Shown piece after piece: positions 34,923 through 42,491 of a DNA stretch of 64,000 nt. Every line of letters starts with the position of its first letter. The first letter of the stretch is position 1. The stretch covers positions 1-64,000 of the forward strand of contig NZ_JBGSLK010000052.1 of assembly GCF_041740695.1 (NCBI RefSeq), read 5' to 3'. The translations under genes were made by a program, and so were the position numbers. Origin of the DNA: Haliscomenobacter sp041740695. GTDB taxonomy: Bacteria > Bacteroidota > Bacteroidia > Chitinophagales > Saprospiraceae. A model generated the notes under the pieces. That model did not search any database and was not told the origin of the DNA. It saw nothing but the letters and a program-made list of their open reading frames with translations.

Positions 34923-35705
34923 TTATATCCAAATCGTCCCCTGCATATACGTTTGGGCTTTACCCATCAGATCCACTCGGTCGCCTTTCAACATGCAGTT
35001 TAGTTGACCTTTACGTACCCCGCCCTGAGTAGCACTGATGCTGGTCTTGCCCAATTTTTCACTCCAATAGGGTGTAAGTACAGTATGCGCGGAGCCTGTA
35101 ACAGGGTCTTCATCAATGCCTACATTTGGAAAAAAGCAACGGGAGGCTATGTCCGTCGTTGTTCCAGGGGCGGTAACGATCAGGCCACGAGTATTGAGGT
35201 CGGAAAGTGCACGAAAATTTGGCTGCAAGGCCATCAAGACTGCTTCAGACTCAACTAAGGCCAGGTAATCATCCGTTCCTTTTGCCATTTCTAAAATCTG
35301 CACGCCGAGAATGTCTTCTAGGCTTCGCAATACGTGAAAGGGCTGTGGGGCATCAGTCGGGAAGTCCATTACATAATGATCACCTTCTTTCCGTACGCTC
35401 AACAAGCCTCCAAGTGTGTTGAAATTGATCGCAGCTTTGGAATAACCCAAATGGGCAAACAAAACGTGCGCACTAGCCAAAGTAGCATGCCCACACAAAC
35501 GGACTTCTTTAGATGGCGTGAACCACCGCAAGTGGAATCCTTCTCCATCCTGAACAAAATATGCCGTTTCAGACAAATAGTTTTCAGAAGCAATATTTTG
35601 CAGGGTTTCATCAGGAAGCCAGGTTTCCAAAGGGACGACAGCTGCTGGATTGCCTTGGAAAACTGCGTTGGCAAAAGCGTCGACTTGATAGATTGATAGT
35701 TGCAT
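34923..35705 (-). CDS. PhzF-family isomerase
   Basis: 260 residues of the PhzF/diaminopimelate-epimerase fold. The opening YQVDAFANAVFQGNPAAVV and the catalytic Glu46 in NYLSETAYF are diagnostic; RWFTPSKEVRLCGHATLASAH and EDPVTGSAHTVL complete the two-lobed active site. Natural substrates of most PhzF proteins are unknown and no phenazine genes are here. The ATG at 35705 is the family start. It lies 10 bp after the DUF819 gene and is the last gene of a probable three-gene operon with the ClpB-like ATPase. Confidence 0.92.
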   Translation of the reverse strand: MQLSIYQVDAFANAVFQGNPAAVVPLETWLPDETLQNIASENYLSETAYFVQDGEGFHLRWFTPSKEVRLCGHATLASAHVLFAHLGYSKAAINFNTLGGLLSVRKEGDHYVMDFPTDAPQPFHVLRSLEDILGVQILEMAKGTDDYLALVESEAVLMALQPNFRALSDLNTRGLIVTAPGTTTDIASRCFFPNVGIDEDPVTGSAHTVLTPYWSEKLGKTSISATQGGVRKGQLNCMLKGDRVDLMGKAQTYMQGTIWI

Positions 35706-35715
35706 AAATAGCTGT

Positions 35716-36846
35716 TTATAATATCCAGTTGATAAACCAACCCAAACCAATCCCCAGATAGTTGGCCAGCATGATGCCCATCAGGGCGGCGGCAATGCCA
35801 GGTAAAATCACCTTAGGATTGCCGATGGTGGCTGCAATTTGAGGAATAAAGGGTGGTCCAAAAATAGTTGCTGTGGAAGTAACCAAAAAGGCTTCATCGT
35901 CTACTTTAAAAATTTTGGCCAGCAAAAGATGTAACCCTACTGTGCCCAGGATGGTACAGATGGTCAGTAGCACAATCGGAAAACCACCGCCTACCAATTG
36001 TTCCAAATCGGCCAATAAGCCTAAACCTACACAAAACATCAGCAACAAATACTCGCCCACTTGAAAAGAACCTTTCAACTTTTGGATCACTTCCAAACGG
36101 GAAGCCGCAATGCTGAGGGTGGTCAGGCAAAGGATGAGAAAAGTACTGTTTTTTAGGTTGCCAAAAATCAAGTAAGAAAGTCCTACACTGATGCCCAAAA
36201 TGACAATGCTGGAAGCCAAACAAGCTAGGATCATTCCGGGTGCAGGGGTAGCTGCAGTTTCTTCTTCAATTGTGTGAGTGTATGCTGTGCTCGGTTTGCG
36301 GTGCAAAACCAGCGCAACGAGCTTGGGACCAACCGAAGTCAAAATCAACAAATAACTTCCACCTACCACAATGTCCGCAGCGTTAATCAGACCAATGTAA
36401 TCTGGCGTAGCACCCAAGCCATAACCCGTAGCAAATAAATTTACGGTGCCACCCACATAAACCGCCAACAACATTCCTGCGGCTTGATCAATTTGCGGCA
36501 AATGGGCAAAAAAAGCAACAGCAATGGCACCCGTAGCCACAACAGCAGCCAGGATCGCCAGCGCAAACGAGACTAGAAACACTTTGAGGTTGCGGTAGAC
36601 AAAGCCCAAGTCAGAGGAATACAACAAAAGGGGCAACGCCAACGCAATGCTGATTTGACTGCAAGCTTCCCGAAACTTAATGGGAGTATGAATGAGGTTG
36701 AAATTGCTCAGAATCATGCCAAAAATGTAGCACAATACCACTGGGCTTAAAAAATTACCCAATTTTCCCCAATGTTTGGTGCGCTGGGCCAAGTAAGGAA
36801 AACCCAAAATCACCAATATCTGAAATGCGATCTGTACTGTTTTCAC
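35716..36846 (-). CDS. DUF819 family membrane protein
   Basis: 376 residues with about ten transmembrane segments, matching the DUF819 (YjcL-like) family. Recognisable from the opening PYLAQRTKHWGKLGNFLSPVVLCY region, AVYVGGTVNLFATGYGLG, and the C-terminal TATIFGPPFIPQIAATIG with a repeat-like symmetry between halves that recalls sodium/solute carriers. Substrate unknown. Middle gene between the ClpB-like ATPase (8 bp upstream) and the PhzF protein (10 bp downstream). Confidence 0.87.
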   Translation of the reverse strand: MKTVQIAFQILVILGFPYLAQRTKHWGKLGNFLSPVVLCYIFGMILSNFNLIHTPIKFREACSQISIALALPLLLYSSDLGFVYRNLKVFLVSFALAILAAVVATGAIAVAFFAHLPQIDQAAGMLLAVYVGGTVNLFATGYGLGATPDYIGLINAADIVVGGSYLLILTSVGPKLVALVLHRKPSTAYTHTIEEETAATPAPGMILACLASSIVILGISVGLSYLIFGNLKNSTFLILCLTTLSIAASRLEVIQKLKGSFQVGEYLLLMFCVGLGLLADLEQLVGGGFPIVLLTICTILGTVGLHLLLAKIFKVDDEAFLVTSTATIFGPPFIPQIAATIGNPKVILPGIAAALMGIMLANYLGIGLGWFINWIL

Positions 36847-36854
36847 AACGATTC

Positions 36855-39119
36855 CTAATTTATGACAATCCCTCCATCATAGTCTATCGACAAGGTGTGA
36901 TTGCTTTTGTCTGGGTTTTCCAACAACCAAAGGGCTAGCGGGCCGATAATGCCTTGTTCGATCGCCCTTTGCATAGGTCTGGCACCATACCGTTCATCAA
37001 AACCAATGGCGACCAGGTAATCGATCAACCGTTCTGAAAAAACGAGCTGGATTTTTTTCTTGGTAAAACCTTCCCGTTTGCCTAGTTCCCGCAATTCTCG
37101 TCGGGCCAACTCCCGAATGCCTTCTTTGCTCAATTCATCAAAGACCACCAGTGAGTCAATGCGATTGACAAATTCTGGTCGAAAATGTTTCAGGATGGCT
37201 GAAAGGTAACGATTTTCTGCACTGGTGGTATCTGAAAAAGACACATTTCGCCGCCCCGAAGCACCCAGGTTGGAGGTCATAATGATGATGGTGTTTTTGA
37301 AATGGGTGACGCGCCCAAAACCATCTACCAACATCCCGTCGTCGAGTACCGCCAGCAGTGCATCAAAGATAGCCGGGTCGGCTTTTTCAATTTCATCGAG
37401 CAACAAAACAGAGAAAGGTTTTTCCCGTACTTCTTTGACCAATTGCCCGGGCTCCCGGTCGGCACCAATCAAACGATCTATCTGAAAAGCGTGCTGGTAT
37501 TCACTCATGTCGATGCGAATGAGTGGCGTTTTTTGTTGCCCCTTGCCAAAAAAATATTCCGCCAGAGTCTTAGCACAAGCGGTTTTGCCCACTCCCGTTG
37601 GCCCCGCAAAAATCAGGGTCGCGATGGGGCGCTGAGGGTTGTTGATGCCCGCTTTGAAAATTTTGACCAGACTACACAATTGTTCTACGGCGCGGGGTTG
37701 CCCAATGATTCGTTCGTTAAAAAACTGCAACAATTCGGCTTCTTCCCAGTCCAGGTTGTCGTTCAGCAACAATTCGGGCAAGCCAGTTTGTTGAATAAAA
37801 TGCTGGTTGACATCCTCCACGCTGATTTCTTCGGCGCGGTTCAAACGGGTTTCAGCCAAACATTTGCCCAAAAACTTGATGGCCTTGCCGGGAAAACTTT
37901 CATAAGGATAAAAGCGCGACAAAAGTCGATAGGAGAGATCCAACGCAGGTTTCCCAATGGTAATTTTATGGGTATGTTGCGCAAACTGAGCGTATTTGCC
38001 CAGTATACTTTGCACCTCAAACTCACCCATTTCTTCCAAATGAACCAAGTGAAATGCTTCTACAAAGCCCGGCATCAGGCGGCGCATACTTTCCAGTTCC
38101 TGGGGCGTGGCTTCGCCAATCATTTGTACTTTGCCCTGGTTCAGTACCGGGCGAAAAAAAGCGGCTACGCTGTCTTCTGGCCCCGAACCACCCGTCATCA
38201 GCAAACGCACCATCGATACAATCCAAAGGATGCTGTTGGTGCTAGCGGCTTCATCGATCAATTCTTCACAGGTGGCTTGCCATTCCCCCAGGTAACGTGC
38301 ACTGTTGGTGATGCGTTGGGGCAAAATGCGCCAGAAGTTGATTTTTAACTTGGCACTTTTGGCCTTGTTGGTCATTTTGCGGATGGCGGCCTGCAATACG
38401 GCACTTTTACCCGAGCCCGGATTGCCAATGATCAGCACATTCGCCCGTGAACTGAGCACTTTATCCACCACTTGTTCCACTATCGCTTCTCGCTCCCAGG
38501 CAACATCCGGGGTTTGTCGATTCAAGCGGCGGGTGGCTTTCAATGGGGGATAAGCCTCGCCCAGCCGCGCCAGGGTGGTCTGTTGGTTGCGGAAATTCCA
38601 GTTGGATTTCCAGTAATAATTGTTGCGGGGATTCACCCGGAGTTCAATGCTGGTCAATCCCGGCGCTCCGTAACGCATCAACTTATAAATCTCCTCTGGC
38701 GTGGAGCGATTCAAATTGCTGATGGCCACATAGTCGGTCAAGGCCTCAAAATGCTCAGGCGAGTAATAGGTGAAATGTTCCTGAAAAACGGGCAAATAAC
38801 AGTGGTAAAAGCCGGAATCAGAGGGACCAAATACGGCCGGAATGGGCACCAATACCTCCTTGGGCAAAGGATACACCCCATTGCTGTCGCGCAAGGAAGG
38901 CCGAAATGAAATGGTGAAAATTTTCAACTTCGGATCAGTGATGCGTATATCGGGATAAGCGCCCGTTTTTTTATAGTCTCGTTGTAATTGATTCTGGAAT
39001 TTCAACTTCAAAGTATCCACATTGGCCGCAATGGCCTGCTGTTCGGAGCCAACCAAAAGTCCCAGCACCGCTTGTTCGCTGATGGGGTAGTAGAGAATCG
39101 GATAGTGGAGTCGCTCCAT
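36855..39119 (-). CDS. Divergent ClpB/ClpA-like double-AAA+ ATPase with inactive-looking D1
   Basis: 754 residues. Residues 1-195 form a domain that is not the Clp N-domain and that I do not recognise. D1 (about 200-450) has Walker A GNPGSGKS (232-239) and a pore-like ARYLGEW (274-280). However, the Walker B segment ILWIVSMVRLL has Val-Ser where ClpB has Asp-Glu, and the ERRF arginine-finger region is replaced by MPGFVEAF. There is no ClpB coiled-coil middle domain. D2 is intact for catalysis: GPTGVGKT (506-513), LLLDEIEKA (D575, E576), sensor-1 N617, arginine finger R653 and sensor-2 R714. The usual D2 pore loop GYVGYEEGG is shortened to ADREPG without an aromatic residue. It probably hydrolyses ATP only in D2. 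First gene of an operon with DUF819 and PhzF. No T6SS genes nearby. Confidence 0.88.
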   Translation of the reverse strand: MERLHYPILYYPISEQAVLGLLVGSEQQAIAANVDTLKLKFQNQLQRDYKKTGAYPDIRITDPKLKIFTISFRPSLRDSNGVYPLPKEVLVPIPAVFGPSDSGFYHCYLPVFQEHFTYYSPEHFEALTDYVAISNLNRSTPEEIYKLMRYGAPGLTSIELRVNPRNNYYWKSNWNFRNQQTTLARLGEAYPPLKATRRLNRQTPDVAWEREAIVEQVVDKVLSSRANVLIIGNPGSGKSAVLQAAIRKMTNKAKSAKLKINFWRILPQRITNSARYLGEWQATCEELIDEAASTNSILWIVSMVRLLMTGGSGPEDSVAAFFRPVLNQGKVQMIGEATPQELESMRRLMPGFVEAFHLVHLEEMGEFEVQSILGKYAQFAQHTHKITIGKPALDLSYRLLSRFYPYESFPGKAIKFLGKCLAETRLNRAEEISVEDVNQHFIQQTGLPELLLNDNLDWEEAELLQFFNERIIGQPRAVEQLCSLVKIFKAGINNPQRPIATLIFAGPTGVGKTACAKTLAEYFFGKGQQKTPLIRIDMSEYQHAFQIDRLIGADREPGQLVKEVREKPFSVLLLDEIEKADPAIFDALLAVLDDGMLVDGFGRVTHFKNTIIIMTSNLGASGRRNVSFSDTTSAENRYLSAILKHFRPEFVNRIDSLVVFDELSKEGIRELARRELRELGKREGFTKKKIQLVFSERLIDYLVAIGFDERYGARPMQRAIEQGIIGPLALWLLENPDKSNHTLSIDYDGGIVIN

Positions 39120-39140
39120 ATTATGGGTTGTGAGGCTAAA

Positions 39141-39261
39141 GGGTTTAGGGAGGTTGAGGAAGGTTTAGAAGGTTTAGGCTACCGCGAGCAACTTGGAAAA
39201 TGTCCTTGTCAAATACGCTGCGGTAGCCTAAACCTTCTCAACCTTCCTCAACCTTCTCAAC
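39141..39261. repeat. Family 3 core-and-arm palindrome, copy 1
   Basis: Core of 48 bp from CTACCGC (starts 39179) to GCGGTAG (ends 39227), flanked by arms made of about 7-10 nt units (GGTTGAGGAA, GGTTTAGAA) on the left and their complements on the right; about 34 of 35 positions pair. It lies between the start of the ClpB-like gene and the stop of rlmI, and its right end abuts that stop codon. Confidence 0.85.
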
Positions 39262-40440
39262 TTATTCTACATACAATACCAACCCCTTCAAATATTCCCC
39301 TTCCGGGTGAAACAAATTAACGGGATGGTCCGGACCTTGGCTCAACTGGTGCATCACACGCACTTGGCGCCCTGCTTCCAGTGCCGCAGCCACAATGGTG
39401 TCGTAAAATAGCTGTTTGTTGACAACTTGGGAACAAGAAAAGGTAAAAAGTGTGCCCCCAGGTTTTATTTTTTCCATCGCCAGGGCATTCAGGCGTTTGT
39501 AGCCTTGGACGGCGTTGTGGCGTTTTTCGAGGTTTTTGGCAAAAGCGGGCGGGTCCACCACCATTAAGTCGTAGGTATTAGGCGTTTTGCGCAAAAAATC
39601 GAGTACGTCAGTCGTATAAGAACGGTGCCGACTGTCATCAAAACCATTGAGGGCTACGTTTTTTTCGGTCAACTCCATCGCTTTAGCCGATACATCGACC
39701 GATTCCACGGAGTGAGCCCCAGCCTTGAGAGCATAAATGGAGAAGCCCCCCGTGTAACAAAAGGTATTGAGCACGGTTTTGCCAGTGGCGTATTCTGCCA
39801 ACAACCGTCGATTTTCACGCTGATCGAGGAAAAACCCAGTTTTTTGTCCACCCTCCCAATCGATGGTAAACAATGCACCGTATTCTTTGACGACATTTTC
39901 TGCTCCAGTGCCGAACAAATAGCCATTTGCCATGGTCTTGGCAAATTCTTTGGGCAAACTCTCGGCACTTTTGTCGTACACCGCTTTGAGTTTGGAACCA
40001 TAAACATCTTGCAAAGCCTGGGCAATCATCGCCCGATCCCGGTGCATACCAATGGAATGACACTGGATAACTGCCGCCTCTCCATATACATCGATAATCA
40101 AACCAGGCAATCCATCGCCTTCGCCGTGGATCAAACGGTAACAATTGAGCTGATCGCGATCCGTCAGTTCAATGGCCTTGCGGTATTGATAAGCCCGCTC
40201 GATTTTTTGGTTCCAAAAATTCTGATCAATCGTCGATGCTTCAAAACTCAACAAGCGTACACAAATGCTGCCATCCTGATAATGGCCCATGCCCAACAAT
40301 TCCGACTTGTTGGAACGCACTTCTACCCATTCACCATCTTCAATGGCTCCACTCTTACGCGCCACGGCTCCCGAAAATACCCAGGGATGAAAGCGGAGCA
40401 CCGCCGCGTCGCGTTTGTCTTTGAGAAAAATTTGTTTCAT
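39262..40440 (-). CDS. rlmI: 23S rRNA (cytosine-1962-C5)-methyltransferase family protein (RlmI-like)
   Basis: 392 residues. An N-terminal PUA domain (RFHPWVFSGAVARKSGAIEDGEWVEV in parts), then an EEHEAD-like connector and a Rossmann methyltransferase with NTFCYTGGFSIYALKAGA (SAM motif I), SVDVSAKAMEL, and the catalytic VVDPPAFAKN plus FTFSCSQ. This is the RlmI architecture, whose E. coli member makes m5C1962 in 23S rRNA. Length is normal (396 in E. coli). It is flanked on both sides by family 3 repeats and was possibly an operon mate of the phosphoesterase upstream. Confidence 0.92.
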   Translation of the reverse strand: MKQIFLKDKRDAAVLRFHPWVFSGAVARKSGAIEDGEWVEVRSNKSELLGMGHYQDGSICVRLLSFEASTIDQNFWNQKIERAYQYRKAIELTDRDQLNCYRLIHGEGDGLPGLIIDVYGEAAVIQCHSIGMHRDRAMIAQALQDVYGSKLKAVYDKSAESLPKEFAKTMANGYLFGTGAENVVKEYGALFTIDWEGGQKTGFFLDQRENRRLLAEYATGKTVLNTFCYTGGFSIYALKAGAHSVESVDVSAKAMELTEKNVALNGFDDSRHRSYTTDVLDFLRKTPNTYDLMVVDPPAFAKNLEKRHNAVQGYKRLNALAMEKIKPGGTLFTFSCSQVVNKQLFYDTIVAAALEAGRQVRVMHQLSQGPDHPVNLFHPEGEYLKGLVLYVE

Positions 40441-40454
40441 AGAGGCAAATGTAA

Positions 40455-40571
40455 AGAGGAAAGATGAAAGATGAGAGATGAAAGATGAAAGATGCTACCG
40501 CAGGGACTTTGAGAAAGTTTTTGTCAAAATTGCTGCGGTAGCATCTTTCATCTCTCATCTCTCATCTCTCC
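40455..40571. repeat. Family 3 core-and-arm palindrome, copy 2
   Basis: The core from CTACCGC to GCGGTAG (40495-40541) aligns with copy 1 (shared ACTT, TTGTCAAA and GCTGCGGTAG). The arms are unrelated to those of copy 1: repeats of GATGAAA/GATGAGA on the left and their complements on the right. The right arm encodes the last seven residues and the stop of the phosphoesterase gene 40548-41072. Confidence 0.85.
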
Positions 40572-41072
40572 AATCGCTCCTCTTTTCCCCAACTCAACCA
40601 CCTGCAAATCCTTCGGTTTACCATTTTCGATTGAAAAACGAATGATGGTGCGCATTTTGTGAAAACCTTCCTGGCCACAGGCCCCTGGATTGATGTGCAA
40701 CAAACCCAAAGCAGGGTCGGGCATCACCTTGAGGATATGGGAATGGCCGCAGATGAAAAGTTTAGGTGGGTCAGCACGCAAAATTTCCCGTACCCTTTGG
40801 TTGTACTTGCCTGGGTAGCCGCCGATATGGGTCATCAGCACGTCCAAACCTTCCACCGTGAAGCGCAAATCTTCGGGGTAACGCAGTCGAATGTCTTTGT
40901 CATCGATGTTGCCAAATACGGCGCGGAAAGGGCGGAAGGCTTCGAGTCGATCGGCGATGTTGGGGTCACCAATGTCGCCAGCGTGCCAGATTTCATCACA
41001 TTCGTCGAAGTAGTCGAAGATGGTTTCGTCGAGGAAGCTGTGGGTGTCGGAGAGGAGGCCGATGCGGATCAT
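40548..41072 (-). CDS. YfcE/MJ0936-type metallophosphoesterase
   Basis: About 174 residues of the calcineurin-like phosphoesterase superfamily. Metal-site motifs are GLLSDTHS (DxH), WHAGDIGD (GD), FGNID (GNHD variant with Asp), HIGGYP (GH equivalent) and CGHSH. ATG 41072 (MIRIGLLSDTHS) is chosen over one 60 bp upstream because the fold starts there. A bis(p-nitrophenyl) phosphate-type phosphodiesterase activity is typical of relatives; the natural substrate is unknown. The C-terminal GEMRDER is translated from the family 3 repeat, so the native tail was replaced or extended. Confidence 0.9.
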   Translation of the reverse strand: MIRIGLLSDTHSFLDETIFDYFDECDEIWHAGDIGDPNIADRLEAFRPFRAVFGNIDDKDIRLRYPEDLRFTVEGLDVLMTHIGGYPGKYNQRVREILRADPPKLFICGHSHILKVMPDPALGLLHINPGACGQEGFHKMRTIIRFSIENGKPKDLQVVELGKRGAIGEMRDER

Positions 41073-41139
41073 GAGAAAATCGTTTGTAGGGTGGAAGATA
41101 GTTTGTTTGTATGGAAAATGTATTTTGCACATTGAAATA

Positions 41140-41297
41140 AGGAACGGTTTCAGAATAAAGTAACAAAATTGAGTCGGCTATTTTTTGATTTGGCAAGGCG
41201 CGAGGAAGGCGCATAGTAAACTATGTAACTGAGGAGCAACGCAGCAAAATCAAAAAAGAGTCCAGTCAAATTGTTACTTTATTCTGAAACCGTTCCT
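41140..41297. repeat. Family 2 palindrome, full copy
   Basis: 158 bp closed by perfect 27-bp inverted arms (AGGAACGGTTTCAGAATAAA... and complement). Further in, imperfect pairing continues through the TTTTTTGATTT/AAATCAAAAAA segments. The centre is a G+C-rich region with the small palindrome CATAGTAAACTATG. It lies in the divergent gap between the phosphoesterase and the VCBS-repeat gene. Confidence 0.88.
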
Positions 41298-41312
41298 AAT
41301 CCGTCCATTGCT

Positions 41313-42446
41313 ATGCCATTCTACACACCACTTCTTTTGCTCGTACTGATGTCGCTGGACATGAAACCCGCACCCATCCAATTCCGCAAGCAAATGATTG
41401 CTGCCGAGAGTTTTGAATCAGTCGGGGTATTCGATGTCAACAATGATCAGAAACTCGACCTTGTTTCCGGTGCTTTTTGGTACGAAGGCCCACTTTTTGT
41501 CAAACGACATGTGGTTGCCCAACCCCGGCGGTTTGGCGAATATTACGACGATTTTTCTACTGTACCAATGGATGTGGACGGCGATGGTTGGATCGATTTC
41601 ATCACCGGAGGATGGAACGACAATTCCGTCAATTGGCGCAAAAATCCGGGCAATGGGGAAGCAGAATGGAAGGAGTATAAAATTGGTGAAACGGGCAATA
41701 TCGAGACCACACGAGCCTGGGACATTGATGGGGATGGTACCCTGGAAATTGTACCCAACAACCCTGGCAAGCCTTTACGCATCTTTAAACTGATCCTGGA
41801 TGCTGCGGGCAAAGGCAGCGGGAAATTTCAGGTTTATCAGCTGTGGGACACCCAAGGACATGGCCTTGGCTTTGGCGACATAAATGGCGATGGTCGAGGC
41901 GACCTCGTCCTCAACACGGGTTGGCTGGAAGCGCCCAAAAATCCTTTTGTGGACAAGTGGATTTTTCATCAGGAATTCAACTTGCAATCCGCAAGTATCC
42001 CCGTCATCATCACTGATGTCAACGGAGATGGAAAAAACGATTGTATTGCTGGCAAAGGACACGACTACGGACTGGACTGGTACGAACAAAAAATCGACCC
42101 CGCTGGCAAACGCTCTTGGCTGAAGCACCCGATCGACCCCTTTAATTCCCAATACCACACCATGGCCTGGGAGGATCTGGACAACGATGGGAAAAAGGAA
42201 TTGATCACTGGCAAACGCTACCGGGCGCACAATGAAAAGGACCCCGGCTCGTTTGACCCGATAGGCTTGTATTATTTTCAATGGAATGGAGAATCGTTTT
42301 CCAAACAAGTGATCAGTTATGGCCCATTCGGTGAAGGCAAAGGCACGGGCATCTATTTTGAAGTAGTAGACTTGCGTGGTACTGGCCGAAGGGACATCAT
42401 TGTGGCGGGAAAAGATGGCTTGTACGTCTTTTTTAATGAAGGATAA
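41313..42446 (+). CDS. Secreted FG-GAP/VCBS repeat protein
   Basis: 377 residues starting at ATG 41313 on a signal peptide (MPFYTPLLLLVLMSLD); the open frame upstream lies inside the family 2 repeat and is discarded. At least five calcium-loop repeats of the FG-GAP/VCBS type are visible: DVNNDQKLDLVSG, DVDGDGWIDFITGG, DIDGDGTLEIVP, DINGDGRGDLVLN, DVNGDGKNDCIAG and DLDNDGKKELITG, which form a beta-propeller. No T9SS sorting domain is seen, so it is likely periplasmic. In Bacteroidota and Planctomycetota such propellers often occur with polysaccharide enzymes. The ligand is unknown. Confidence 0.85.
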   Translation: MPFYTPLLLLVLMSLDMKPAPIQFRKQMIAAESFESVGVFDVNNDQKLDLVSGAFWYEGPLFVKRHVVAQPRRFGEYYDDFSTVPMDVDGDGWIDFITGGWNDNSVNWRKNPGNGEAEWKEYKIGETGNIETTRAWDIDGDGTLEIVPNNPGKPLRIFKLILDAAGKGSGKFQVYQLWDTQGHGLGFGDINGDGRGDLVLNTGWLEAPKNPFVDKWIFHQEFNLQSASIPVIITDVNGDGKNDCIAGKGHDYGLDWYEQKIDPAGKRSWLKHPIDPFNSQYHTMAWEDLDNDGKKELITGKRYRAHNEKDPGSFDPIGLYYFQWNGESFSKQVISYGPFGEGKGTGIYFEVVDLRGTGRRDIIVAGKDGLYVFFNEG

Positions 42447-42491
42447 CGTTGTGTATTAGGTTTCAGCACTCGATACCAGCCAACAAATGCA

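Noticed and set aside
36855..39119. T6SS ClpV assignment for the ClpB-like ATPase
   Set aside because: No tss/tag genes in the window, no ClpV N-domain signature, and the operon holds unrelated genes.
40455..40571. A possible CRISPR-like array because of regularly repeated short units
   Set aside because: Units are only 7-10 nt, contiguous without spacers, and mirrored around a hairpin core; no cas genes are near.
41271..41312. Upstream start of the VCBS-repeat gene
   Set aside because: The codons lie inside the family 2 repeat; the ATG at 41313 begins the signal peptide.
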